From Aphis gossypii (lineage: Eukaryota > Arthropoda > Insecta > Hemiptera > Aphididae), in NCBI RefSeq assembly GCF_020184175.1, contig NC_065531.1:88940604-89004603 (forward strand): 64,000 nucleotides of DNA, read 5' to 3'. Positions 47,417 to 58,337 of this stretch are shown here, one piece after another. Positions within the stretch are counted from its first letter, which is position 1; each line of letters begins with the position of its first letter. The translations under genes were made by a program, and so were the position numbers. The notes beneath the pieces were generated by a model. It saw nothing but the letters and a program-made list of their open reading frames with translations. It was not told where the DNA came from and made no database searches.

Positions 47417-48421
47417 ATGAAGGCCCAGACAATTCTTCATCTTGGACTGGTGAAATGACCGAATCTCAGCCAATGTTCAAAGTGTCTATAGTTCCTTCTT
47501 CACTATGTGATCCCATGTTGCTCTCAGAACTATAAACAAATTATTTATAAATATTTAATTTTCAAACAAATAATTTATTTTTATATAGGTACCTTCGTTC
47601 ATTTTCGACAGAGTTTAAAAATGACACACGGTCTGCCAAAGGCCAATGTTTTTTTGCTGAGCTTGCAGATCCAGTACATAATTTTCTTTTACAGCGGTTG
47701 TGGGTATCCCGTATGTATTTCCACTTTTTTTTACAATCTTCGACTGAAAAATAATACATTTATCGTGTATTTATAAAATAGAATTTAAAACACTCAGTAT
47801 CTGTACTTTTGTGACACTTAGTTGTATAGCTTTTACTAAATATTCATAAACCTAATAATATAATATATTATTAGGTCTGTGCAGATATTTTTGTGTTATT
47901 CCCAATACAATGTATAATAATACGTCAAATGTAATGTGTATTAATAGATATTATTATTATTTTTATCTGACAATATCAAAAATAAACCAATCAAAGAATT
48001 GTGTAATATATGATTATAAAATAATACAATATTGTCCACACGTTTTTTTTTAAATATATTGGAAATTATAATCATAATGAATAATCATAATGTTTGTAGT
48101 TTAGTCATTGATTAAATATACGTAATATATGTATATTTAATCAATGGTAGAGTTACTCCCCAACAAATTTGCTACAGGAACATATACCGACAATATATCT
48201 AAAATTGTTTGTCTAATGTGCTAAATTATTTAATTATTTCAACAATATTTTATTTTATACTTACCAGATTTTCCTGTTGTGTTGGCGATATCAATCCAAA
48301 TTTCATCCTTGTAAATTGTGTTTTTATATTTTGGATGCGCAAGATCGTAAATAACAGAGTTTTTTTGAATCACTTCAATTAATTTTTCTTCTTCTTCGGC
48401 AGAAAAAGTTAATTTTGCCAT
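47405..48421 (-). CDS. Harbinger MADF-domain protein
   Basis: Exon 1 (48264-48421) starts MAKLTFSAEEEEKLIEVIQ and continues YDLAHPKYKNTIYKDEIW, then donor GTAAGT. Exon 2 (from about 47750 to 47593) begins VEDCKKKWKYIRDTHNR and has SSAKKHWPLADRVSFL. These make a complete MADF DNA-binding domain. A third exon lies after an AG near 47532 (SESNMGSHSEEGTID) and has one stop. MADF proteins accompany Harbinger transposases as the second, DNA-binding protein. Family call good; exact last exon less so. Confidence 0.65.
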
Positions 48422-48730
48422 ATTGTCGCAGGCGACGGTCGCGATACACTGCTTTCCGACCGGTGCTGTCGCTGGTCGCGCCGAAAAAAATTGGTCGCAA
48501 AGCGACGGTCGCGTTTGGGAAACCAGTCAATATAAAATACATATAAACAGTGGGAGAGAGACCGTCGCGGAGACTGGTCGCGTCTAGGAAACCGTACCTT
48601 AACAAATAATTGTACAATAATCGAGTGATGGTAATTTATTATAAACATAATGTATGTTTATATATATATATATTATACCTAAATATAATTATTAATGCCT
48701 AATTATACCTTATATAGTATACGCATCTTA

Positions 48731-50824
48731 TAGTCGGCGACACGAAAACTGGCGGGTGATCGCAACGATCCTAGCGGGTTTTTCGCAATAGTGGTCATTA
48801 AACTTTTTGCCGCGCTTTTTCAAATATTTCGTATTCATATAAATTTTTTTTATTTGTTGAAAATAATAATATTACGCATTTTTATTTTTCTTAATTTTTC
48901 TTATTATGTTCAACTTAATATACAAAAATAAACACATACTTTACTTAAATTATTAGTAAAATTACATATATATACATATACAATTTAAAAAAAAACTAAA
49001 ATACATGTACAGATCAATTGTTAATCATTAAATACTATTTATTATACAAGGCTATTCAATACACTCTTCGTCATTATCGCTAGAGTCCCAATCGCTGTCG
49101 TCTGGTAATATAGTCAATATAATAGGTTCTAACAAACTGTCTCTTAAAATTTCTTTATCGTAGTCCTTGTCTTGTATTGATTCGGCAATTCGGCATGTTT
49201 CACACATTTTTCCCAATCATTTTGCGTAATTGAATCTAACGCTTCATGTGTTAGCTTTTCTATGTCAACCATTTTGAATGTATTATTTTTTGTCGCTACC
49301 TTATTTTTTACTTTAGCCCATATCAGTTCTATGGGATTGTATTGGCAGTGATATGGTGGTAGTCGAATCACCTCATGACCCATTTTCAATGCCAATTCGT
49401 CTAATTCATATTTTTTTTCGATCGGAATTAGGAATTTGACCCTTTGTTTAAGTTCCGCTAGCGTCTCTAATGGAGAAAATGTAATATTTTTTTTGGTTAG
49501 CCAATCCTGAACATCTGATTTTCTAGCATTACACTTAGGAAAATTATCAACTAGTGTCGAATGGTATGATGCATTATCCATCACAATGATAGACGGTTCT
49601 TCAAGGTTATTTAACATTGTGATGAACCAAGATTAGAATACATCCAAGTTCATTTGGTTGTGGTAATCTGTGGAATTACCGGTATTACTATGGAAAACCA
49701 ATTTCGAATTTTGTATGAACCCGTACTTAGAACATCCTGCGTGAACAACAATAAGTTGCCCTCCTTTACCTGTTGGTATTTTAAGACCTATTGAGTTTGT
49801 TTCATTTTGCCATGCAATGGTCCGTGAGTGGTTTTGATTGACCCATGTTTCGTACAGGTATACAATAGGTCGAGTATCATTGTTCACTCGCAATGTGTAC
49901 ATTTTTCGTAAGAATGTGCACCTAAGAGAAACTATATCATTGCGCTCCATTAAAAACTTACGGCCATCACTGCATTTTTTATATGAAAGTTTTAGATTTT
50001 TTAGAAGTCTTTGCATTGATCTAAGACTTCCTGGATAATCGTTTTTCTTCTTGACAGAATTAAGTATAAGTTGTGCAGTGGGGTACTCACCCTTGTCATA
50101 AAATTCGTGTACAGTTCTCCTTACTATATCACCATCGAAATCATCCACTTCTGATACATATTTTGCTCGCTTGTAAGATTTTCTCGGTGACACGAAGGAA
50201 GGACCAGGCGCTTCTTCAATTTCTTCAGTTTTTCGAGCTTCTAAACAAATGCGCTGAATTGTCCGCTTTGAAATCCCGCAAGCCTCAGCAGTCACGTCTT
50301 GAGTTTTTTTAAAAAAATTACCGTCTAAATCTTCTTTTTCCGATAACTTTTTTAAAAACGAATAAACACTATATATAATTTTTTTACTTTGGCTATGCAC
50401 GTCGCTGTCTTTAAAAGACATGTTAATGTACGCAAATAACAAAAAAACAAATAACAAATTAATAAAAAACAACTAGGTTTTTAAACGATTTTAACGAACG
50501 TTTTACAAAAAACGTGTACACGCTGGAAACACAGTATACACAATAAAGAATACAGCGGCATAAAATGTACATAACCATACTTACCTTCCCCCTCTTATTA
50601 CTCTATACAAAAAAATATGAACAGTCGAATGTGTAGAATGCAAAAACTCGAAAAAAAGGGAACTAAATGTTGGTAAGTAATGCCTGGGTAGTATTTTTAT
50701 TGTTCACGTTATAGCGCTGTTGGGCGTAACAGGTGGTTGCACTAAAATGAGAACCATTGTCTTCTGGCTGGGTGAGGTTCGGGGTACGACGGCGATCACC
50801 CGCCAGTTTTAGTGTCGCCGACTA
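48731..50824 (-). mobile_element. Tc1/mariner-group DD82E element 1
   Basis: TIRs of about 35 bases start TAGTCGGCGACAC and continue aaaactggcgggtgatcgc with one mismatch. TA at 48729-48730 and 50825-50826. 2.09 kb with one transposase gene on the minus strand. The long spacing between the last two acidic residues (82) is the mark of the group named DD82E/Sailor, as I recall. Confidence 0.85.
49144..50421 (-). pseudogene. DD82E transposase, one stop and mutated Asp
   Basis: Starts MSFKDSDVHSQSKKI. The N-terminal half has a helix-turn-helix (TAEACGISKRTIQRIC) and PRKSYKRAK. The first catalytic site reads YLYETWVNQNHS where copy 2 has YVDETWVNQNHS, so the Asp is changed to Tyr. A TAA near 49630 interrupts, still in frame, before EEPSIIVMDNASYHS (second Asp). 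The Glu is in PPYHCQYNPIELIWAK, with 82 residues between. So this copy should be inactive on two counts. About 425 codons, otherwise continuous. Confidence 0.8.
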
Positions 50825-50826
50825 TA

Positions 50827-51110
50827 GTATAATTATTACTTTATTTTGTACATCGTACTATATTATTTGTACATAGTTATACAATATATTTATATATTTC
50901 ATATATATTAATGAGGTTTTCCTATAATATACATCTGCTAAGATGATAAAGGTACAATGTACATTGTTATATATTATTATTGATTATTTATCGAAAATTA
51001 GAATATAAAATGTATAATTTGAGATCACGTTGATAAAATGTACAATATGTGTGTACACGGTAAAAACTTGGATAGAACATACAAAATATACCTACTCACC
51101 GCTGCCACCA
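50827..51110 (-). other. Leader-like stretch with tRNA-Leu-type primer site
   Basis: At 51095-51110 the minus strand reads tggtggcagcggtgag, which matches the end of tRNA-Leu as I recall it with one change, three bases from the LTR-like end. No gag or pol follows; the next coding sequence on this strand is the glycoprotein at 46389 once the inserted elements are set aside. Confidence 0.45.
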
Positions 51111-51113
51111 AAA

Positions 51114-51511
51114 TGTTGTAACGTGTCCAGCAAGCACTTGTAAAATTGAGGTAAGGATTGAAATAAAGTATACGAGTTTGAATACACCAGTACACTAATA
51201 TATTTTACAACACATATAACAATCGTAAACTTAAAGTACAACGTCGTTCAAGTTCCAAGGCAGACTCCCCGAATCTCTGATGCCCTTCTCTATTTAAGCT
51301 AATAGTTTTCCCCTTGTTATGATCACGCCACTTCGATTATAGATTTCGCGTGCATAACTTAATGATCTATTCCACTATTTTTATACATAATAATATTGTT
51401 TACGTGAACGTCAGCGTTCGTACCTTATTATAATCCCATGACCCATACATCCACTACGTGTTATATACATAATGATATTGTGCATAAATACAATATTATA
51501 TATAGTATTAA
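51114..51511 (-). repeat. LTR-like sequence (minus orientation)
   Basis: The inner end is CGTTACAACA, next to a primer-binding site. A TATA-like cttaaatagagaag lies near 51290. The outer end is hidden by a MITE and the next DD82E element. No matching second LTR was found. It may be the 5' LTR of the element that once carried the glycoprotein. Confidence 0.4.
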
Positions 51512-51782
51512 TCACGGACTAAGATATAATGGACTGGTATCGAGTGCAATATCTGTGAGCCGAAAATGTTACGCGAGCGAGGGGTGCAGGGGGTTAAAAA
51601 AATCCGAATGATTTTAGCGCTCTCTATATAATTTATATACTTTTATATACTAAAATAATATAAAAAAAAAAATGTAGATGACGTTGGAATCATTCGGATT
51701 TTATTTTTCATAACATTTGATGCTCGGTCCCTCCTACTCTCCCAGCCAATTCGATGCCAGTCCATTATATCTTAGTCCGTGA
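51512..51782. mobile_element. MITE with 33-bp TIRs
   Basis: TIRs read tcacggactaagatataatg(gactgg) at both ends with one mismatch in 33. An inner inverted pair (aatccgaatgatt / aatcattcggatt) lets most of the 271 bases fold. Flanks are TATTAA and TATCAA, a 6-base duplication with one change. No coding capacity. Confidence 0.75.
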
Positions 51783-51799
51783 TATCAATAAATTTACTA

Positions 51800-53903
51800 T
51801 AGTCAGGGACACGAAAAGTAGCGTGTGACCGACGCGATCCAAGCGGTTAAATCGTCTAATGGGTTCTTAAACGGCCAATACTAATTGCCGCGCTTTTTTA
51901 AAAATATTTACATATTATTTATAATAATAAAAACCAAAACAACAAAATCGTACTATTAATATAAAAAATTTTATTTAAAAACATCTTATCATTTTATATG
52001 CTTATGTTATATATTTACAAATTATTATTTTTACAAAATACTATAAACAACATTATATATACAATTTTAATTTACCTAATTAAAGTTGAAATTAGTTACA
52101 AAATATGTCTTCATTATTATCTGTGTCTTCATCATCACTTGAATCACTATCACCTGGTAATATGGTCAATATAATAGGTTCTAATATGGCATCCCTGTGA
52201 ACTTCTTTTTCATAGTCTTGCGATTGAATAGTTTCTGCATGTCGTACACATTTCTCCCAGTCTTGTACAGTCACTGAATCTAACGCTTCATGAGTCAAAC
52301 GTTCAATGTCTACCATCTTGAAAGTGTTATTTTTTTTGGCAACTTCATTTTTAACTTGAGCCCAAATCAACTCAATAGCGTTATATTGGCTGTGATTGGG
52401 AGAAAGTCGTATCACCTCATGACCTCTTTCTAATGCCAACTGATCAAGGAGATACGATTTTTCACGTGGCATTATATTTTCACCTTCATTTTGAGTTCGG
52501 CTAATATTTCTAGATTACTGTAGGGAATATTTTTATCTTTAAGCCATTTTTGTACATCCGATTTTCTAGAATTACTCTTAGGATAATTTTCAGCCAAGGT
52601 CGAATGATGTGAAGCGTTATCCATAACAATAATAGAGGGCTCTTCAAGATGATTGAGTTATTCCAAAAACCACTCTTTATACACCTCAGCATTCATTTGG
52701 TTATGGTAGTCTGTAGTATTACCAGTGTTACTACGAAAAACTAATTTTGAATCCTTAATAAAACCGTAGCGGGCGCATCCTGCGTGACATACAATCAGTC
52801 GACCACCATTGCCAATTGGAACCTTTAATCCTTCTGTACCTTCATTGTTCTGGCAAATAATGGATCGTGAGTGATTTTGATTTACCCAAGTCTCATCAAC
52901 ATAAACAACAGGGCGACTATCGTTATTTTTACGCAGTGTGCACATTTTTCTGAGGAATGTGCACCGTAGAGCAACTATGTCTAAACGTTCCATTAAAAAT
53001 TTGCGCCCGTCATTACACTTCTTAAATGAAAAATTCAAATTTTTAAGAACGCGTCGCATTGACCTAACGCTTCCAGTGTAATTATTTTTTTCTCGGTAAG
53101 TGTTGAGTATGGAAAAGGCAGTCGGGTACTCACCTCTATCATAAAAGTCGTGAATAATTCTTCTGACTATATATCCATCAAAATCGTCCAACTAGGTTTG
53201 AATTTTTACGCGTTTATATGTTTTACGCGGAGATTTAAAAAATGGAACAACTCGTTGTTCATCTTGCGTGTTTTCTGATTTTTTTGCTTCGGAGCAAATG
53301 CGGCTTACGGTGCGAAGTAAAATTCCACATGCCTGGGATGTAAGGTCTTGAGCACATTTAAAAAAGTCTGGCGTTAAATCAGGTTTTTTAGATAAATTTT
53401 TTAAAAATATATACACTCTATGTATAATTTTTTTAGATTGACTATGAATATCTTTAACATTAAAAGACATTTTAAAAAATTACAAAATAACAGCATAGTA
53501 AATAAATTACTAAAACGCACAGGCAATACAACACTAAACAGTTAACACACGAATGTACCTAGTCGTCAACCACTTGCGAGCTACTAAAGGTAGGTACATG
53601 CTATGGTATTTCATTGTACATTTAGTATAAAAACAACCCCTCTTTCCCCACAAAATGCAAGGGAAAATAACAGCTACAACAAACCATAGACCTATATAAC
53701 AGGTCTATGCAACAAACAACCTGAAAGCCATAGAATAAAAAAAGTAACCTTATTTTTTTTTATGATGTGTACAATGCACAAAATGTTACGCTGTGCGCGC
53801 GAAATACGCCGCATGCGCCGCATGTTGAGAACCACCGACCCGCTGGCCGGGTGTGGGTTGGGGTATAGTCAAGGTCACACGCCACTTTTCGGGTCCCCGA
53901 CTA
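51800..53903 (-). mobile_element. Tc1/mariner-group DD82E element 2
   Basis: TIRs start TAGTC(a/g)(g/a)GG and TAGTCGGGGAC; the arms agree less well than in element 1. TA at 51798-51799 and 53904-53905. It is about the same size (2.10 kb) as element 1, with similar but clearly diverged DNA and protein. Confidence 0.8.
52092..53470 (-). pseudogene. DD82E transposase, copy 2, three breaks
   Basis: Starts MSFNVKDIHSQSKKI. It keeps YVDETWVNQNHS (first Asp) and IIVMDNASHHS (second Asp). The last box reads SPNHSQYNAIELIWAQVK. Breaks are a TAG near 53192, a TAA near 52656 and a frame slip near 52470. Copy 1 and copy 2 share the same domain order and similar length; neither is intact, and their breaks are at different places. 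Confidence 0.8.
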
Positions 53904-53905
53904 TA

Positions 53906-54230
53906 ATGAGGATTATTACAGGGCCCAGCTCTTATAATATTTTAGAGGGGCTATCGGGATTTTTCAGGTATCCCGGCGGGCCAGTACGCGCCTGGACATG
54001 GTATTTATATATTATTATAAGAATTTTGTATTATCATTTGATATCGGCGTATTATTCGTTAGTTAGATTTTTGTTCGTTATTCGTTATTCGGTTTATTAT
54101 TTGTTAGTCAGATTTTTATTCGTTATTCATTAGTTGGTTTTAATAATTAGTTACCTACTTTAATAACCGACTTATTTACTTATTGTTTACTACCGACTAA
54201 GTCGTTAGTCGTCAGTCGGTTGTGCCCATC
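53906..54230. other. Short stretch with an hAT-like end
   Basis: Contains the word tgtgcccatctct (54219-54231), and a similar word gtgcccatcact lies at 55447-55458. Such words end some hAT elements. Around 54050-54130 the words ttcgttattcg and ttgttagt(c/t)aga recur irregularly. No full element can be drawn. Confidence 0.3.
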
Positions 54231-54231
54231 T

Positions 54232-54414
54232 CTACTGTGAACTAACAAATTTTCTAATTCGGATTGTATTTGAAATTTGAATACGTGTGTTACTCTTTGG
54301 TATGATTTATTACAAATCGTACATAGAGCCTCATTTGGAGAATTAGTATTTTTTTCAAAAAACTTCCATACTATGGAGCTATTTTTTTTTTTTAGACACG
54401 ACATAATGCAATAA
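54232..54414 (-). CDS. BED-type zinc-finger exon
   Basis: Starts MSCLKKKNSSIVWKFFEK and continues ALCTICNKSYQRVTHVFK with a later His (HSRDGHN). The W/F start, CxxC and distal His fit a BED finger, the DNA-binding part of hAT transposases and their host descendants. The open frame extends upstream to 54488, but 54414 is the natural start. No hAT catalytic region lies next to it. Confidence 0.4.
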
Positions 54415-54572
54415 TAAAAAATATAATCAAAATTCAAAATATTAATTGCAGCAGCAGTCATGTAGAAATCGCAGAATCTCTCGATCACGAAGTCGGAATG
54501 CTTTTGATTTGCGAAATATCATAATAGTCTTGATACAATTTTATCATGATAACAGTATTCATTATCCATAGT

Positions 54573-55152
54573 AGTGTGGTGATAGTACGGGCGTAAGCGT
54601 CGCACTATCAACCAACAACCTACGCGTCGGTCGGACGCGTTTAAGTCGACGCTTTTTCGCCTGAAAAGGACCTGGTCGAGATGTTCGAAAATCAATTCGA
54701 ACAACGAACTAATTAAAAACAAGTATCTTCGCACAAAAATAAAAAAAAGGGTCATTAGTTATTTACAAATATATCAATGAACTAACGAGTCGCGGTCGCG
54801 ACGGACAAAAAGAGAAAAATTCGAAAAAAGGTCGACCGACGTGACGCGAAAACGATACAAAAGTTTTGAAAGCGCGACGGCGTGTACGTTTAACTTCGGA
54901 AAACTTTACAGTTCGGGCGTCGAGAAGCAAGAGCCCCGCGAATCGAGCGTAACGGTCGGACCGAGGAGCGCGAATCGGTCGTTCGCGCGGGCTGGCGGGA
55001 GGTAGCGCGAGATCGAAACGTTACAATACACATACATAGATATAACACACATAATATACACATAATACAATAATTGTACGCTACTAACACGACGACCAAA
55101 AAGCAGTGACACTTCGTGCGCGGTGTAGTGGTGATAATACCGTATCACCACA
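54573..55152. repeat. GC-rich block with short inverted ends
   Basis: The ends tgtggtgatagtacgg and ccgtatcaccaca are imperfect inverted matches starting TG and ending CA. The interior is GC- and CpG-rich until a stretch of catacataca. This could be a solo LTR or a GC-rich small element. No target duplication is seen, so the call is open. Confidence 0.3.
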
Positions 55153-55581
55153 GCTGCAGTATCAACTATTCAACTATCTAAAATTATGAAGTTATGAGGT
55201 TTTTTCATATTTTGGAATACCTATAAATTATTTGAATAAAAAATACTCGAATAATTTGTAATCGAATTTTAATATTAAAATATATCGAATAAAAATTCGA
55301 ATAATTCGTTATTCGAATAATTTGTAACGATTATTCGAATAACTTAATTGGAAAAACTATCGAATAATTCGATATTTTTATTCGTTACCTTGCCAACACT
55401 AGATAGTTACAAATAATCGAATCTGTCGATAGTTTCCATTCGATAGTGCCCATCACTTGACAGTAGACGTTACGAACTTACAATCACTATTTGTCTGTTG
55501 TCATTTGAACACGACTGTGTGTGGTAGTGTAATTAACGCTGACTGACTACTCTTTTCAAAAGTACCTAATAATATTTTATT
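55153..55581. other. AT-rich stretch with attcgaat repeats
   Basis: Many copies of attcgaat/ttattcga between 55250 and 55390. No gene. Confidence 0.45.
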
Positions 55582-56721
55582 ATTGTGCGCGAGAATCGAC
55601 CATTATTCGTTCGCCGTCCGGTGTGCTCTTAAATGGTACAGAATAGAGTATACAACAAATCTATGTGTATATTTTATTTTATCGCTGTCGCCAAAGTTCT
55701 GTTCTGTTGACCGTTGTCTACGTGTACATTTTTGGTATTACAACCACGTGTTCAAGGTGATTATAGAAAGAGAGACGGCGGACAAACAATAATTTTGCCT
55801 ATTTATTTAATGGCCATATTACAATAGTGCCTACGCGTTATTATTACGATAATTGTAATGGCTTATGTTTTGACCGTGCATTAATAATTGTAACGGCGGT
55901 CGTTGAAACGAGGCTGTTGTCGACTGCGGTGACTAAAACGCCATTTTGTATATTTTATGTGAATAAAATATAATACGTCCGAATTCGAGTAATAATTCAC
56001 TGCTATTTTGACAGCGCATTTGCAAGGATTATTATTATTCGTGTTTTCATTATTAAAACACGTGGTATCTAAAGCTTAAAAAAAAAAAATTACCAACATC
56101 AAATTGAGGTTTTATACAGATAGAAAACACGCAGGTTAACTACGCATACAACATTTTAATTAAAAAATTAGTTACATGTGTAACAAAAAAAACACTGTAA
56201 AAAATCTATAATTTATACAAGTTAATAAATTTAACTTGGAGTAAATTCATAGTATATACTTTAAAATAGTGTTATGAAAATATTCAAAATATAAAATGGG
56301 GATGTAAATATTTACTCTTATAAAAGACATGTTAAAAATAAAGTATGTCAAGTGTAAAGATTGTTAACACTGAAATTGTATTAACCAAACATGTTAAGGT
56401 ATACCTACCAGTGCTACTAGCTCATAATATATTTCTTATAAATCATTAATCTATTATGTACTAAAATTAGAAAATGTGAACAAGACATTATGTAATGAGT
56501 CTACAGTTGACTTCTACACAAAATTCTTGGAAATTTTCCATCAAAAGTACTATCAAAGTTATTTACTTTATAAATTGATTTCAATTATTAATTGTCTATT
56601 TTATAAAAAAAAAAGCTGTTTTTGTCGCTTTATTGGCTATTCACTAGTGATTGAAGCATTAGTTATTGTCATTCCTAGTTGGAAGGGTCAAAAAATAAGA
56701 ACTCGACTGTTGAGTTTATTA
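55582..56721 (+). repeat. 1.13-kb direct repeat, copy A
   Basis: Runs from ttgtgcgcga to ctgttgagttta and matches 59352-60487 at about 90% or more, with small indels. It contains a polyadenylation-type stretch (gtgaataaaatataatac near 55965) and two short frames shared by both copies: MCAR/TIDHYxFAVRCALKWY near the start and FLEIxHQKYYQSYLLYKL near the end. Stops and indels differ, so coding is doubtful. Confidence 0.8.
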
Positions 56722-57030
56722 GCCGTTGTCTGCAGCTGTCTGCACGACGCACGGCGATATTGCGATAACAAGGAATACTATACACATAGTAATAAAGTAA
56801 TATTAAAAACTACTACAATTAATAATCGTTGTTATGGTTGTAAACTTGTAACTAATGACTAATACGTCTTACTCTGTACATTGTACTGCTTATTTATTTT
56901 AGGTAGGTTCTAACAACTAAGGAAAATGGCTTTGGACGAAAATAAATAAAAAACAATAGAAAATGTATTATATTTATATATTGTATGTATTGCCGTAGGT
57001 TATATATATTTTAATTTTTTATACATTTTA
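56722..57030. other. Non-coding stretch after repeat copy A
   Basis: No ORF beyond short chance frames. It holds the 3' side of the small gene at 57033-57549 (minus), including a cluster of tatatatatt words. Confidence 0.4.
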
Positions 57031-57032
57031 GA

Positions 57033-57549
57033 CTATAAAATGACTTCTCCACCACTGCCAGTCTCACCACCACCACCACCGTCGGTCTCGCAACCACCGG
57101 TCTCTCCAGCACCGCCACCTTCACCGACAGACACGCCATCACCACCGGTTACACCGCTGCCTTCGCCCTCATTGGTCGGCGGAGACGAGGCTGCCTCGGC
57201 CATTGCCATTATAGTCACTAGAATAATATAAAATGTATACATTTTTAATTTTTAAAGATTTTAGAGAAAATTATTATGTCGAAACTTACACAATTTTGGA
57301 CAGTCAATAATTTTGTGCCCCTTCACCTTGCATAGGTCGCACTCTGAAAAAAAAATGTAATTAATAATTATTATTTTAGTTTTGATTTACTTATATATTT
57401 TGATACTTACTTCCAGTAAACTTTTTGGGGGGTTTTGTGCTGGCACCACCACGTCCAAGATCACCACCACTCCCACGCTCACCTCCACGTCCACGTCCAC
57501 GGCCCTTGCCCCGCCAACCACCACTGTTTATTATTATATTGCCATACAT
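57033..57549 (-). CDS. Small RGG-box / zinc-knuckle / Gly-rich protein, three exons
   Basis: Exon 1 (57411-57549) starts MYGNIIINSGGWRGKGRG and holds an RGG-type region (RGRGRGGERGSGG). Exon 2 (57290-57343) encodes one CCHC knuckle (CDLCKVKGHKIIDC). Exon 3 (57033-57217) is Gly/Glu-rich (GDGVSVGEGGGAGETGG) and ends GGEVIL. Donors are GTAAGT twice; acceptors are tttttttttcag and tattattctag. All joins keep phase 1, giving 125 residues without a stop. RGG plus CCHC suggests an RNA-binding protein. The exon 3 frame also has a Met with a hydrophobic start that could be misread as a signal peptide. An extra upstream exon cannot be excluded. Family unknown. Confidence 0.5.
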
Positions 57550-58330
57550 TTATAAGAAAACAAATTAACTTTGATAATTATTAATTTAAAAAACAACAAA
57601 CCGATATATTGTGACATACCATCAAAAATATTATACTATTTAATTGGTTAGGTGGAAAAAAAGCCCAGAGAAATAAACATACTGAAGAAAAAAGCCCACG
57701 GAAAAAAGGCTCATGGACCATGGTAATACAATTATAGTCGTAAATCACTAGTCTTACGTATATACATATCACACTTATACCGCAGATGTAATTTTTATAC
57801 ATATTACACAATTAATATAGTTAAGCATAACACAATTTTTTGAAATTTTTCATTGAATAAATAAGTTTATAAAAAAAAGAGTTTTTAATTAATCGAGTAT
57901 ACGATTGCCTATATGGCTACAAGAGTCAATAATTTATTAATTATTAATTGCTGATTAGGAATAGAGTATATAGATACATGTGTTCACTTCACATTGATAT
58001 TTAAATTTTTTTTTAATGTAAAATACATATAAGTAACCATTATAATACGCTGTGTATATACACCCGACCATAGTCGGGATTTTAATGGTCACCCGACCAT
58101 GGTCGGGCTGATAGTAGTCACCCGACCATTTTGTTATCAAATGCGCATGAGTGATATACTTATAAATTGTAATTAATTAATTAAATAATAATATGCAAAT
58201 TGCAAGGTACTAATTTAGCACAATATGGAGCCGTGTAGGTGTTGTTACTTATTGACTGTTAAATAAATATCCGGTGGCATCCGGTGGTTCTCGTAATAAG
58301 GTACAATATACAAAAGGTAATTTTATTATT
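57550..58330. other. Intergenic stretch
   Basis: AT-rich apart from the palindrome cluster. A few lines with agcccacgg / aagcccagag repeats near 57660-57715. No gene. Confidence 0.4.
58059..58135. repeat. Short tandem palindromes cccgaccatggtcggg
   Basis: Three units of cacccgaccat(a/g)gtcggg-type sequence at about 58061, 58092 and 58124, spaced about 31 bases. The middle one is a perfect 16-bp palindrome. They stand out from AT-rich flanks. They could be protein-binding sites or the remains of a TIR. Confidence 0.6.
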
Positions 58331-58337
58331 GAATATT

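Larger units (their letters stand above)
46421..48599 (+). mobile_element. PIF/Harbinger transposon, deleted derivative
   Basis: TIRs start AGGTACGGTTTCCTAGACGC; target duplication TAA at 46418-46420 and 48600-48602. GC-rich subterminal blocks at both ends repeat the words tggtttccca and gcgac(t/c)ggtcgc. It holds the front part of a transposase on the plus strand and a MADF-type gene on the minus strand in convergent order. The transposase loses its second Asp and Glu by internal deletion near 47413, so it is non-autonomous. Inserted just beside the glycoprotein start. Confidence 0.85.

Noticed and set aside
54219..55458. One hAT element bounded by gtgcccatc words
   Set aside because: Both words point the same way, so they cannot be the two inverted ends of one element; no 8-bp duplication is seen.
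57040..57231. Proline-rich plus-strand frame
   Set aside because: It is the mirror of the Gly/Glu-rich exon 3 on the minus strand, which has splice support.
57033..57242. Secreted Gly-rich peptide starting MYTFYIILVTIMAMAEA
   Set aside because: The hydrophobic start overlaps a strong splice acceptor, and the spliced reading joins in phase with two upstream exons.
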